Part shown: one piece after another, positions 1 to 8,084 of the stretch
Numbering within the stretch: position 1 is the stretch's first letter
Layout of the letters: each line of letters begins with the position of its first letter
DNA from: Pseudomonas sp. MIACH
Lineage (GTDB): Bacteria > Pseudomonadota > Gammaproteobacteria > Pseudomonadales > Pseudomonadaceae
NCBI RefSeq assembly: GCF_001269925.1
Contig: NZ_LHVO01000061.1
Location: 87,273 to 151,272 of the forward strand
DNA length: 64,000 nucleotides
Direction of reading: 5' to 3'
Notes under the pieces: model-generated
What the model saw: the letters and a program-made list of their open reading frames with translations, nothing else
The model's database searches: none
Told to the model about the DNA's origin: nothing
Translations under genes and position numbers: made by a program

Positions 1-971
1 GTTGCGCGTCCGATGAAGTGTTGTTCATGGAGTTCAGCTCAAAGGCCATTCGTGGCCTGAAGCTGGGCGCCATCCGTGAGCTGCGCAAGATCGTCGCGTC
101 GCGCAACTTCAATTTTTGTATCGCCCACCGTTTCAAACCGATCTATATCGCCTTGCTCGGCACACGGTTGCCGGTGATCGGCGTGCATCACGCCTTTGGT
201 GATTACCAGCGCCGCAGCCGCAAGCTGTTTGCCGGGTTTTTCCGCAAACGCTTGAGCCTGCTGGGCGTTTCCGATGCGGTGCGCGATGACATGCGCCGCT
301 GCCTGCCGGCCTGGCCCGCCGCCCGTATCCAGACGCTGTATAACCGCATCGACGTCGATGCCTTGCAACGCATTCAGGTGCCTGCACATGAGGCGCGCGA
401 TGCATTGGGTTTGTCGCCGGATGAATGGGTGGTCGGCAATGTCGGTCGCCTGCACCCGGACAAGGACCAGGCCACGCTGCTCAAGGGCTTTGCCCTGGCG
501 CAGGCGCATCTGCCGGCCGAAAGCCGTCTGGCGATCCTCGGCAGCGGGCGCCTGGAGCAAGACCTCAAGGCACTCGCACGGGAGCTGGGCATTGCCGACA
601 AGGTGCTGTTCCTCGGCCAGGTGCCGGATGCGCGCCGGTACTTCCAGGCATTCGATGTGTTTGCCCTGAGCTCCGATCACGAACCCTTTGGCATGGTGCT
701 GCTGGAAGCCATGGCGGCCGGCGTACCGCTGCTGGCCACGGCCTGTGGCGGCGCGAAGGAAGTGGTCGAGGGCGTGGGGATCCTGTTTCCCTTCGGCGAT
801 GTCGAACACCTCGCCCAGGGGCTGCGGCACCTGGCAGCGATGGATCAACACCAGCAACGGCAGTGCGCCGAGATGATGCTGGCGCGCCTGCGCGAGCGTT
901 TCTCGGATCAGGCGGTACGCGATACCTTCTGGCAATTGCCGCACGTTATTGAACTGACCGCGGGGGCTTGA
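1..971 (+). CDS. wapH: GT4 glycosyltransferase of the LPS core, 5' end outside window
   Basis: The reading frame is open from the first bases of the window (codons from position 3), so the start lies upstream and the GTG at 18 is only an internal codon. The visible part is a GT-B fold family 4 glycosyltransferase: a GNVGRLHPDKD segment near 436-468 opens the nucleotide-sugar binding domain, and EPFGMVLLEAMAAG near 680-720 is the family EX7E motif. It overlaps the next gene by four bases (ATGA), so it belongs to the LPS core operon. By position it matches what I recall as PA5004/WapH in P. aeruginosa, a core-oligosaccharide transferase acting on the cytoplasmic face of the inner membrane. The exact sugar is not readable from sequence. 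Family call is sure; the gene symbol rests on synteny. Confidence 0.85.
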   Translation, partial: CASDEVLFMEFSSKAIRGLKLGAIRELRKIVASRNFNFCIAHRFKPIYIALLGTRLPVIGVHHAFGDYQRRSRKLFAGFFRKRLSLLGVSDAVRDDMRRCLPAWPAARIQTLYNRIDVDALQRIQVPAHEARDALGLSPDEWVVGNVGRLHPDKDQATLLKGFALAQAHLPAESRLAILGSGRLEQDLKALARELGIADKVLFLGQVPDARRYFQAFDVFALSSDHEPFGMVLLEAMAAGVPLLATACGGAKEVVEGVGILFPFGDVEHLAQGLRHLAAMDQHQQRQCAEMMLARLRERFSDQAVRDTFWQLPHVIELTAGA

Positions 972-1867
972 TGCTCAATCGATTCCAAGGCTGGCGCGAG
1001 CGTGGCTGGTCCGTCGTCGACGCGCCCGTCTACAGCGATGCCTGGCAGCGTTTTGGCGGCAGTGTCGCGACCCACCCGCAAGTGATCGAGCGTTTGGCCG
1101 GGCTGGCCGATATCCCGGTGCGCTACCTGGCCTGGGAGCAGGGCGGCGAGCTTCAGGCGTGCATCGCGACCTGGGGGCGGGACCTGGCCTTGTCCAAGGA
1201 TGTGCTCAAGCAACGCGGCAAAAAAGGCCTGTTCGACCTGGGTAACGCCGAGTTGATCCTGCCCGCCGCGCCTCAAGCCCAAGCGCCCTTGCGGCACCGC
1301 GCCCGCTACCTGTCGGCCCTGAATGAAGGCCGTTTCAGCGGCCTAAAGCCCCAGGCCGAGCAATTGGCCATGGCCCGCACACCGGAAGAACTGTCGAAGA
1401 AGTTCCGCTACAACCAGCGTCGCGAACTGCGCTTGCTGGAAGAAGCCGGTGGTGTGGTGCGGCCGGTGAGCGAGTTTTCCAGCGAGGAATTGGCCGCGAT
1501 CTACTGCGATCTGTTCCTGCGTCGCTGGGGCTTTGTCGCCACGGGCGCCGAGCGAATGGCCGAGGTGATCGAGCTGTTGCGCGAATGGCTGATCGGCTCG
1601 GTGATTTTCCTCAATGACGCGCCCATCGCTATCCAGTTGGTGTACCGGGTCGAGTCGCCGGAGTGGATCAGCGTGGAGTACGTCAACGGTGGTGTCGACC
1701 CTGAAACCCGTGCATTCAGTCCGGGCAGTGTCTTGAGTTTCCTCAATACCCAGAGCGCCTGGGAACAGGCGCGTGAAGTTGGCAAGCCGCTGCGGTTCTC
1801 CTTCGGGCGTGCCGACCGCGAGTACAAGGACCGTTGGTGCAACCCTGTGCCGGTGCTGACCGTATGA
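968..1867 (+). CDS. Mig-14-like GNAT/FemAB-fold protein
   Basis: This 299-residue protein begins with an ATG inside the stop region of the preceding glycosyltransferase and ends overlapping the next start by ATGA, so it is translationally coupled on both sides. It has no signal peptide or membrane segment. The central part (RYNQRRELRLLEEAGG, about residues 146-161) and the C-terminal half resemble the Mig-14 family, which has an acetyltransferase/FemAB-like fold and in Salmonella and Pseudomonas is linked to resistance to antimicrobial peptides. Its place in the core cluster fits the PAO1 gene I recall as PA5003. The substrate is unknown; amino-acyl or acyl transfer onto LPS is only an inference. 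Confidence 0.75.
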   Translation: MMLNRFQGWRERGWSVVDAPVYSDAWQRFGGSVATHPQVIERLAGLADIPVRYLAWEQGGELQACIATWGRDLALSKDVLKQRGKKGLFDLGNAELILPAAPQAQAPLRHRARYLSALNEGRFSGLKPQAEQLAMARTPEELSKKFRYNQRRELRLLEEAGGVVRPVSEFSSEELAAIYCDLFLRRWGFVATGAERMAEVIELLREWLIGSVIFLNDAPIAIQLVYRVESPEWISVEYVNGGVDPETRAFSPGSVLSFLNTQSAWEQAREVGKPLRFSFGRADREYKDRWCNPVPVLTV

Positions 1868-3261
1868 GCCGCAAACAGCAGTTACTCAAGCGCCATCGGC
1901 GCAATAAACGGGTCGGCTTGCTGATCGGCCTGCTGTTGCTGGTGGTGATTGGCATCTGGGTGGCCTGGTGGTTACCGTTGGTGCTCGGTGTGCTGGCCTG
2001 GGTCGCCCATGAGGCATGGTTTGCCGACCATCTGTTTTATGCGCCTAACGAAGATTATCAATACCGTTTTTCGGTGGATGCCGAGGTGGCCGGGGTTCGC
2101 TTCGACGGTGGCCGGCTGCGCATGGATACGCCGCTGCAAGCCAATGCGACGTTGGTGTTGGCTATCAAGGTCAAGAGCAATTGGCTGGGACGTTTTCTCG
2201 ACCCTGTGGTGGAGATTTCGGCTGGCGACAACACAGACCGGCAGGCTTTCGAGCGCGGTGTAAATGGAGTCCGTTATCTGAACCTCAGTGGCTGGGCGTC
2301 GGCCCTGATGTCCGGTGAGCTGCGTTTGCGCGGGCGTTTTTGCAGCGTGCAGGGCGTCCCTCGGCTGTGGGCCTGGGGCACGCCGGATTATTCGGCGCAG
2401 CGGGTGATGGTGATCGCGCCGCACGCCGACGATGCCGAATTGGCTGCCTTCGGCCTTTACAGCGAGGCCGACAAGCCGTGGATCGTGACCCTCACCGCCG
2501 GTGAAATCGAAGCCGAGCACTATCAGCACATGGGCCTGGACCCGGTTGAAGCCTCGCGGATCAAAGGGCGCCTGCGCGCCTGGGACAGCATTGCCGTGCC
2601 GCTTTGGGCCGGGGTGCCACAGGCGCACTGTGTACAGCTGGGGTACTTCTGCCTGCAACTGCCGGCGATGCGGGCTGCGCCTGATCAGCCTGTGGCGTCA
2701 CGCGAAGCTGAGCTGTCGGACATTCGCCTGTTTCGCCAATTCAACCCCTTCCCGTTGCCGGCCGACCACGATGGCCTGCCGACCTGGAACAACCTGCTCG
2801 CTGACTTGCGCCAAGTGCTGTTGACGGCACGCCCTGAAGTGATCGTGTTGCCTCATCCGATCCTGGATCCCCATCCAGACCATATCTGCGCGCAGCAAGC
2901 GGTGATCGAAGCCCTGCAAGGCTTGGAATGGCAACCGACCACCGTGCTCGGTTACGCCAACCACCTGCATGACAACGACCGCTGGCCCATGGGCGATGCG
3001 GGCGCCGGTATTGCCCTGCCGCCGCTGTTCGATGACACGTTGGAACTGTGGCCGTGCAGCCTGTCGCTGACGCTGGCCCAGCAGCGCGACAAGGCCATGG
3101 CGCTGGGCATGATGCATGACCTGCAACCTGCCCCTCCGTTCAAGCGCCGTGTGCGGCGCTGGCTGCAGCGGGTCTTGGCGGGTCGGGCGCGCTCGCCCTA
3201 TGGTGAAAACGAATTTTTCCGCAAGGCCGTACGACGGCATGAGTTGTTCTGGCGCTTGTGA
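1864..3261 (+). CDS. dnpA: PIG-L family de-N-acetylase, membrane anchored
   Basis: The 465-residue protein starts at the ATG at 1864, four bases inside the previous gene. A basic N-terminus (KRHRRNKR) is followed by two closely spaced hydrophobic segments at about residues 17-55, giving an inner-membrane anchor. The PIG-L/LmbE catalytic motif is seen as PHADDAE at residues 186-192 (zinc ligands His187 and Asp190, catalytic Asp189 by family analogy), with a second ligand motif HPDH at 337-340. PIG-L enzymes remove N-acetyl groups from GlcNAc-type sugars. The PAO1 gene in this position (PA5002, dnpA) has been described as a de-N-acetylase affecting antibiotic persistence. Setting in the LPS core cluster suggests a core amino-sugar as substrate; this is inference. 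Confidence 0.88.
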   Translation: MSRKQQLLKRHRRNKRVGLLIGLLLLVVIGIWVAWWLPLVLGVLAWVAHEAWFADHLFYAPNEDYQYRFSVDAEVAGVRFDGGRLRMDTPLQANATLVLAIKVKSNWLGRFLDPVVEISAGDNTDRQAFERGVNGVRYLNLSGWASALMSGELRLRGRFCSVQGVPRLWAWGTPDYSAQRVMVIAPHADDAELAAFGLYSEADKPWIVTLTAGEIEAEHYQHMGLDPVEASRIKGRLRAWDSIAVPLWAGVPQAHCVQLGYFCLQLPAMRAAPDQPVASREAELSDIRLFRQFNPFPLPADHDGLPTWNNLLADLRQVLLTARPEVIVLPHPILDPHPDHICAQQAVIEALQGLEWQPTTVLGYANHLHDNDRWPMGDAGAGIALPPLFDDTLELWPCSLSLTLAQQRDKAMALGMMHDLQPAPPFKRRVRRWLQRVLAGRARSPYGENEFFRKAVRRHELFWRL

Positions 3262-3284
3262 CGGCATTTGTAAAAGGGAAGGTC

Positions 3285-4241
3285 ATGAAAGTTTTGTTTC
3301 TGGTGCAAAAAGAACAACGCGCCATTCTGGATCGCTTGTACGAAGGCATTGCCCAGCACTGCGAGTGTGATACCCGCTGGCTGAGCAGTGCTGAGCAGCG
3401 CAACCTGCGCGCTTACTTCAGGCGCGAAGTCGACGTGAGCCGTTATGACCGCATCGTATTCTTCCTGCGGTTCAAACAGGAAATTCGCCAGGCCGGGTTT
3501 ATCCGTACGATCCCGAACCTGGTGATCCTCGAGCACGACGCCTACCAGAATTACATTCCTTGCAAATACACCGGCAAGTTCAGCGCCCATTACCGCCGCT
3601 TGCCGTGGGCACGGGTGATCAGCTCGGGCCATATGGTGACCGAGCGACTGCGCGCGGAAGGTTTCGATGCGGTGTTCGTGCCCAAGGGCTACGATCAGGC
3701 GCTGTTGCAGGCCCAGGGCCTGGAGCGCGACATAGAGCTGGCGTTTGTCGGCAGCACCAACAGCGTGGCCTATAGCGGTCGCAAGGCGTTGCTCGATGAG
3801 TTGGCCCGCGTTGAGCCGCTGGTGGTCACGCGCACCAAATCGGGTGAGGAGTATTGCGCGACCCTCAACCGGATTCGCTTTTTCGTCAGTGCCGACGTGG
3901 GCATGGGCGAGTACATGATCAAGAACTTCGAAGCCATGGCCTGTGGTTGCGTGCTGCTGGCGTTTGACCAAGGCGCTGCGGAAAACCAAGCGCTTGGCTT
4001 CCAGGACATGGTCAATGTGGTGTTCTACAAAGACATTCCCCAGTTGCAGGAAAAACTCGCCTTGTTGCGATCCAACCCTCAGCTGGCAGCCGAGATTGCG
4101 CGCAACGGGCAAGACCTCGCGGTCAGCCAGTTCAGCTTTGCACGCATCGGCCAGCGCATTGTCGAGGTGCTCAAGCCGCCGCTGCGGCCTCGAGCACCGT
4201 TGAGTTTGCTGGAAAGGTTGCGCTTGAAACTGGGCGTGTGA
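3285..4241 (+). CDS. ssg: CgeB/Ssg-like glycosyltransferase
   Basis: A 318-residue protein starting at the ATG at 3285, preceded by AAGGGAAGG. An in-frame GTG at 3258 overlaps dnpA but lacks a better ribosome site. The C-terminal half has the GT-B nucleotide-sugar binding pattern of the Glyco_trans_1_2 (CgeB-like) families, with MIKNFEAMACGCVLLAFDQG near residues 206-225 and a preceding AFVGSTN segment. In PAO1 the gene after dnpA is ssg (PA5001), a cell-surface sugar glycosyltransferase needed for normal LPS, phage sensitivity and motility, and this gene sits in the same slot. No membrane segment is evident. The family is clear, the symbol depends on synteny. Confidence 0.78.
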   Translation: MKVLFLVQKEQRAILDRLYEGIAQHCECDTRWLSSAEQRNLRAYFRREVDVSRYDRIVFFLRFKQEIRQAGFIRTIPNLVILEHDAYQNYIPCKYTGKFSAHYRRLPWARVISSGHMVTERLRAEGFDAVFVPKGYDQALLQAQGLERDIELAFVGSTNSVAYSGRKALLDELARVEPLVVTRTKSGEEYCATLNRIRFFVSADVGMGEYMIKNFEAMACGCVLLAFDQGAAENQALGFQDMVNVVFYKDIPQLQEKLALLRSNPQLAAEIARNGQDLAVSQFSFARIGQRIVEVLKPPLRPRAPLSLLERLRLKLGV

Positions 4242-4292
4242 GATCTGCCAGGTGGCCGCAAATAGTGGCCTTATGATATTGTTGAGGCTTGA

Positions 4293-5057
4293 ATGCAATT
4301 CTCCGCTCTAAGCGATATAACGCTCGTGGTGACCAGTTGTGGTCGCTTCGATTTGTTGAAGCGCACGCTCGCGAGCTTCGATCTGTTCAATACGGCGGAC
4401 ATCCGCGAAGTCTTCATTACCGAGGACTCTGGCGATGACGCGGTGCGCCTGGCGATTCCTGAGCATTGGCTCAGTCATTGCACGTTCTTGATCAACCGCC
4501 CGAAGCTGGGGCAATTGGCATCCATCGATCTGGCCTATGGGTTGGTCAAAACCCCGTACATATTCCATTGCGAAGATGATTGGGCATTTTATCGACCCGG
4601 TTTTGTCGAAGACTCCAAGACGGTTCTGGAGCAGCGCCCCGATATTCTCCAAGTCTGGCTGCGTAATTACGTCTACGATTTGCAGGTGCACAGCCCTTAT
4701 ATCCATCTGGGGGCGCGTGAGGTAGTGGGTGGGGTGCCTTGTTATCCCTTGCTGTCCGATAAGCCTGAGTGGCAGGGGTTCTCACTGAACCCGGGCCTGC
4801 GGCGTATCAAGGAATATTGGTTATGTGCGCCCTATGCCGAGTTCGAGGGTGAGAAGGGGCTTTCCAGGCGTTACGCGCAGTTGAACCTGGCCGCCGTTAC
4901 CCTCGAAGGCGATGCCGTTTTGCACACTGGCTTCGGCCTGCATGTGGCCACGGCAGAGGAGCGCTTGACCAAAGCGCGGCGCAAGCGGAGAGAACGGGTC
5001 AAACTGGCAGTCATGCTGATCCTGGGGGTCGGTATCGGTTGGTTGATCCATCGGTAA
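4293..5057 (+). CDS. GT2-type glycosyltransferase with C-terminal membrane segment
   Basis: A 254-residue GT-A fold protein. The N-terminal TLVVTSCGRFDLLKRTL opens the Rossmann-like nucleotide-sugar domain, and HCEDDW at residues 93-97 (Glu94-Asp95-Asp96) is the DxD-type metal/nucleotide motif. After a strongly basic stretch (KARRKRRERVK, about 226-236) the protein ends in one hydrophobic helix, so it looks tail-anchored to the inner membrane. It is separated by 51 bases from the ssg-like gene, with GAGG six bases before the ATG. Its DNA looks somewhat richer in A/T than its neighbours, as outer-core genes often are. The gene in the same slot in PAO1 is wapR, but I do not see enough similarity to transfer the name. 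Role: adding an outer core or O-antigen primer sugar, inferred from context. Confidence 0.75.
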   Translation: MQFSALSDITLVVTSCGRFDLLKRTLASFDLFNTADIREVFITEDSGDDAVRLAIPEHWLSHCTFLINRPKLGQLASIDLAYGLVKTPYIFHCEDDWAFYRPGFVEDSKTVLEQRPDILQVWLRNYVYDLQVHSPYIHLGAREVVGGVPCYPLLSDKPEWQGFSLNPGLRRIKEYWLCAPYAEFEGEKGLSRRYAQLNLAAVTLEGDAVLHTGFGLHVATAEERLTKARRKRRERVKLAVMLILGVGIGWLIHR

Positions 5058-5095
5058 GTACGACGAGCCGCACCAACACCCATAAGGTTTTTTCG

Positions 5096-6193
5096 ATGAG
5101 TATTCTCAACATCATGTGGGCTGGTGGCTCTGCATTCGCTTCGGTGCAGAAGGTTCATCAGCAAATATTGTCCCATGCCGACAGCGATGCAGCGGTTCAC
5201 ACCTGGTTGCTTCAAGGCAGCGTGGTCGGGAGCGATGGCCTGGTTGAACAGGCCGTCGAATGGAACCTCTCATCTGCCAGGCTCAAGGGGCGGCACCTGT
5301 GGAAGTGGCTGATGCCCTGGCTGCGTGCGCGTTTCAAGAAGGCCCTGCCTGAGGATGTGCAGGTTGTGCTGCTGGATGGCATCGGTGTTGCGCGGGTACT
5401 TTTACCGGTGCTCAAGCACCTGCCGCAGGTGCGGGCCGTGGTGATTTTTCATGGGGTCACGCGTTTGCGCAAAGCTGATCAGAAGCTTTTCGAGCAGTTC
5501 CCGGCGTCGCAATTGACGCTGACTGCGGTGTCGCAAACCCTCGCCAGCGGCCTTGAACGTTACCTGCAGCGGCCCGTGGCGGTGCTGCGCAGTGCCTTCG
5601 ACCCTACGGTTTTTCGCGCCGCCGCGCTTTCCCGCGAGCAGGCCCGATCCCGTCTGGGATTGCCGTTGGAGGGCTCACCGGTGGTGGGTGCGGTAGGTCG
5701 ACTGGTAGACGGCAAGGGGTTTGCCTGTTTGCTGGAGGCCTTTGCCGGTACCACGGCCGACCAGCCGGATGCGCGCCTGGTGATTCTCGGCGAAGGGCCC
5801 GCGAGGCCTGGGCTTGAAGCGCGCATCGAGGCGCTTGGCTTGCGTGGCAAGGTGTCCTTGCCGGGGCATCTTCCTGATGCGGCGACCCTGTATCGGGCAT
5901 TTGACTGGGTGGCCATTCCGTCGACGGAAGAGGGCTTGGGGCTGATCCTGCAAGAGGCGGTGATGGCCGGTGTGCCCGTGCTGACCAGCGAGTTGGCGGT
6001 GTTTCGCGAACAGCTGGGGGATGCCGGCTGGTACGCGCCTGCCGACAGCACTGCGGCCTGGGGTGACCTCCTGACGCGCGCCTTCGTGAGCTCCGGCGCG
6101 CAGGTTGTCGAGGCTCAGTCGCAGGCGTTGGCGCCGGAGCAAGCCTGGAACGACTTCACTGAAACCACCCGGCGGCTGTTCTCATGCCGCTGA
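5096..6193 (+). CDS. GT4 glycosyltransferase (outer core/O-antigen)
   Basis: A 365-residue GT-B protein whose start is taken at the ATG at 5096 (MSILNIMWAGGSAF), after AAGG. The upstream in-frame extension overlaps the previous gene without a ribosome site. The C-terminal domain has GAVGRLVDGKGFACLLEAF, VILGEGP and the EX7E motif in TEEGLGLILQEAVMAG near residues 277-291, all typical of family 4 retaining transferases. The N-terminal acceptor domain starts with GGSAFASVQKVHQQ. It runs convergently into the kinase-like gene, with 12 bases of 3' overlap (6182-6193). It is probably an outer-core or polysaccharide transferase; donor and acceptor cannot be told. Confidence 0.82.
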   Translation: MSILNIMWAGGSAFASVQKVHQQILSHADSDAAVHTWLLQGSVVGSDGLVEQAVEWNLSSARLKGRHLWKWLMPWLRARFKKALPEDVQVVLLDGIGVARVLLPVLKHLPQVRAVVIFHGVTRLRKADQKLFEQFPASQLTLTAVSQTLASGLERYLQRPVAVLRSAFDPTVFRAAALSREQARSRLGLPLEGSPVVGAVGRLVDGKGFACLLEAFAGTTADQPDARLVILGEGPARPGLEARIEALGLRGKVSLPGHLPDAATLYRAFDWVAIPSTEEGLGLILQEAVMAGVPVLTSELAVFREQLGDAGWYAPADSTAAWGDLLTRAFVSSGAQVVEAQSQALAPEQAWNDFTETTRRLFSCR

Positions 6194-6787
6194 CAACGCT
6201 TGTTCCAGTGCTTGCATTGGAAAGCGTTCGTTCAGCTTCTCGCGCGCAATATAACGCGCGAAGTGTTGCAGGTTGCGCCGCGCCAGTTCCGGGTTCAAGG
6301 GCGCGCGCAGGAAGCGCATGTCGGCTACGTCGATCAGGCCCATTTGATTGTCGGGTGTCACGACAATGTTGCCCAGGTGCAACGAACGGAAGTAGATACC
6401 CGCGCCATGCAGGCGGCGAATAAGGGCCACCAGCGGGTCGAGGTTGGTGTGCCAGTCGAACCCTTCGCGGTTGGAAATCTGGCGCAGCGTTTCGCCCGGC
6501 AGGGGGCGGTAGAGTACGGCGGTCATGCCGGGCGCTGTCAGTTGAAAGAACGCAAGCACGGTCATGGTCGGGATGCCACGCTGTTGCAACTGCGCCACGT
6601 TGTCGATGAAACGCTTGGAGTACGGACGAAACAACGCGGACGAGAACAGGCGCTTGCGGCGAAACAGTTTGAGGATATTCCCGTCGGTCAGCAGGTAGAC
6701 TTTGGGGCCATAGCTGTCCTTTTCGAGGATTTTGGCACCTTCAATCATCGCGGTTAAATCGGCTTGGGAAAGCCTTGAACATTGCAT
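6182..6787 (-). CDS. Kinase-fold 'toluene tolerance' family protein, catalytic Asp missing
   Basis: A 201-residue protein read from the ATG at 6787, with AAGG about ten bases before it; a longer in-frame start at 6859 has no ribosome site and would run into the waaL upstream region. The fold is that of the WaaP/InaA/Kdo-kinase group: a nucleotide-binding part with GNILKLFRRK, then the catalytic-loop region GIYFRSLHLGNIVV at about 130-143 and GLIDVADMRF at about 152-161. In active members the loop reads HxDLHxGN, whereas here it is FRSLHLGN with Ser135 in the position of the catalytic Asp. The family is often annotated as toluene tolerance protein and lies in LPS loci. It converges on the GT4 gene and diverges from waaL. 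It may be a pseudokinase or use another base. Confidence 0.75.
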   Translation of the reverse strand: MQCSRLSQADLTAMIEGAKILEKDSYGPKVYLLTDGNILKLFRRKRLFSSALFRPYSKRFIDNVAQLQQRGIPTMTVLAFFQLTAPGMTAVLYRPLPGETLRQISNREGFDWHTNLDPLVALIRRLHGAGIYFRSLHLGNIVVTPDNQMGLIDVADMRFLRAPLNPELARRNLQHFARYIAREKLNERFPMQALEQALSAA

Positions 6788-6896
6788 CGTCGGAAAGCCT
6801 TGTGGGAGTCGCGGGCACAGTGATCGGTAATAATGCCGAAAGTTTTGGGTTTTAACCATGCCGGGTTGGCGGGTTGAACGTATTCAGGAGCGGGTG

Positions 6897-8075
6897 ATGC
6901 AAGCAAGTCGTTGGGCGCAGGTATGGATGGTTTTCGGGTTACTTTGGTTTTTGTTGGCTATTGCCTTCGCGCCGACCAATAAGATCTATCAACAAGGCTT
7001 GACGCTGTTTCTGTGGTTGCCGGCAATGGTGTTTGCCTGGTCGGCGCGTGAGCGTCTCAAGGAGGTCTGGCGCGAACAGCGCTGGCTGTGCCTGATGGTC
7101 GCTGCGCTCGCTGTCTGGGGCTTGATTAGCCTGTTATGGACCAATGTCGAAGACCCGTCCCGCGAGGCCAAGCGCCTGCTGTATATCGGTGTTTTCCTGC
7201 TGTTTTTCCCGGTGTTTGCCTGTGGGCAGACTGAGCGCGTCATTCGTGTGATGCAGTGGGGCGGCCTTGGCCTGGCGCTGTCCTCGCTGGTGGCAATCAT
7301 CAAGTTCTATGGCGTTGAGCATAATCTCTGGACCGCTCGCCTCGCTGGCCTGGGCCAATTGGGCCATCCGATCCTGGGCGCCTATGTGATTGGCCTCGCT
7401 GCTGTGTGGCTGCTGCACTGGGTTCCCCGTGGGCGCTGGATGCAAGTGGGTTGGGTGCTGGCCGTCGGGCTGCTCGGGCTCTTCGTGGTGTTGAGCCAAA
7501 GCCGTGGTGCCGCACTGGCCTTGTTGCTGACGGTGGTGGCCATGCCCGCCTGGTGCCGTGACCGCCGTAGCGCAGTGCTTGCGATTGGCGCGGTCATCGC
7601 GGCGCTGGCAGTGTTCTTCGCCATGCAATCGCTGATGCTGGCCCGTGGCGTGTCTTACCGCCCGCAGATTTTCATGGCCGCCCTGCAAATGATCAGCGAG
7701 CGCCCTTGGACTGGCCTGGGGCTGGGCGGGGATTACAAGGTATTTGCCGATAACCTCTTTTTTGATCACTCCCACAACCTGTTCACTCACGTGAGCATCG
7801 AGCTGGGCCTGCCGGGCCTGCTGCTGTGGTGCGGCCTGTGGTTCGGTGTGCTGTGGAAGGCCTGGAAGGCCCGCGACACCCTCTACGGCAAGGGCATCAT
7901 CGGTATGTGGGTGTTTTCATTCCTGGCCATGCAGTTCGACGCCGCCAGCCTGACCGGCACGCCACGGGCCGAGTGGTTTATCTCCTGGCTGCCGATTGCG
8001 CTGGCCAGTGTTTTGGTCTGGGCTCGGGCCAAACCTGACGCGTGTGATAAAGTTCGCGTCCTACCCAATCAGTGA
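6897..8075 (+). CDS. waaL: O-antigen ligase
   Basis: A 392-residue polytopic inner-membrane protein. The start is set at the ATG at 6897, five bases after AGGAG; a GTG just before it (6894) is possible. Around ten to twelve hydrophobic segments span most of the length, and a periplasmic loop between about residues 260 and 310 carries FFDHSHNLFTHVSIELGLPG, the Wzy_C/O-antigen-ligase signature with the conserved histidine. WaaL joins undecaprenyl-linked O-antigen to the lipid A-core on the periplasmic side. It is followed nine bases later by msbA, so the ligase and the flippase that delivers its acceptor are in one transcription unit, as in PAO1 (PA4999/PA4997 neighbourhood). Confidence 0.88.
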   Translation: MQASRWAQVWMVFGLLWFLLAIAFAPTNKIYQQGLTLFLWLPAMVFAWSARERLKEVWREQRWLCLMVAALAVWGLISLLWTNVEDPSREAKRLLYIGVFLLFFPVFACGQTERVIRVMQWGGLGLALSSLVAIIKFYGVEHNLWTARLAGLGQLGHPILGAYVIGLAAVWLLHWVPRGRWMQVGWVLAVGLLGLFVVLSQSRGAALALLLTVVAMPAWCRDRRSAVLAIGAVIAALAVFFAMQSLMLARGVSYRPQIFMAALQMISERPWTGLGLGGDYKVFADNLFFDHSHNLFTHVSIELGLPGLLLWCGLWFGVLWKAWKARDTLYGKGIIGMWVFSFLAMQFDAASLTGTPRAEWFISWLPIALASVLVWARAKPDACDKVRVLPNQ

Positions 8076-8084
8076 GCTCGACAC

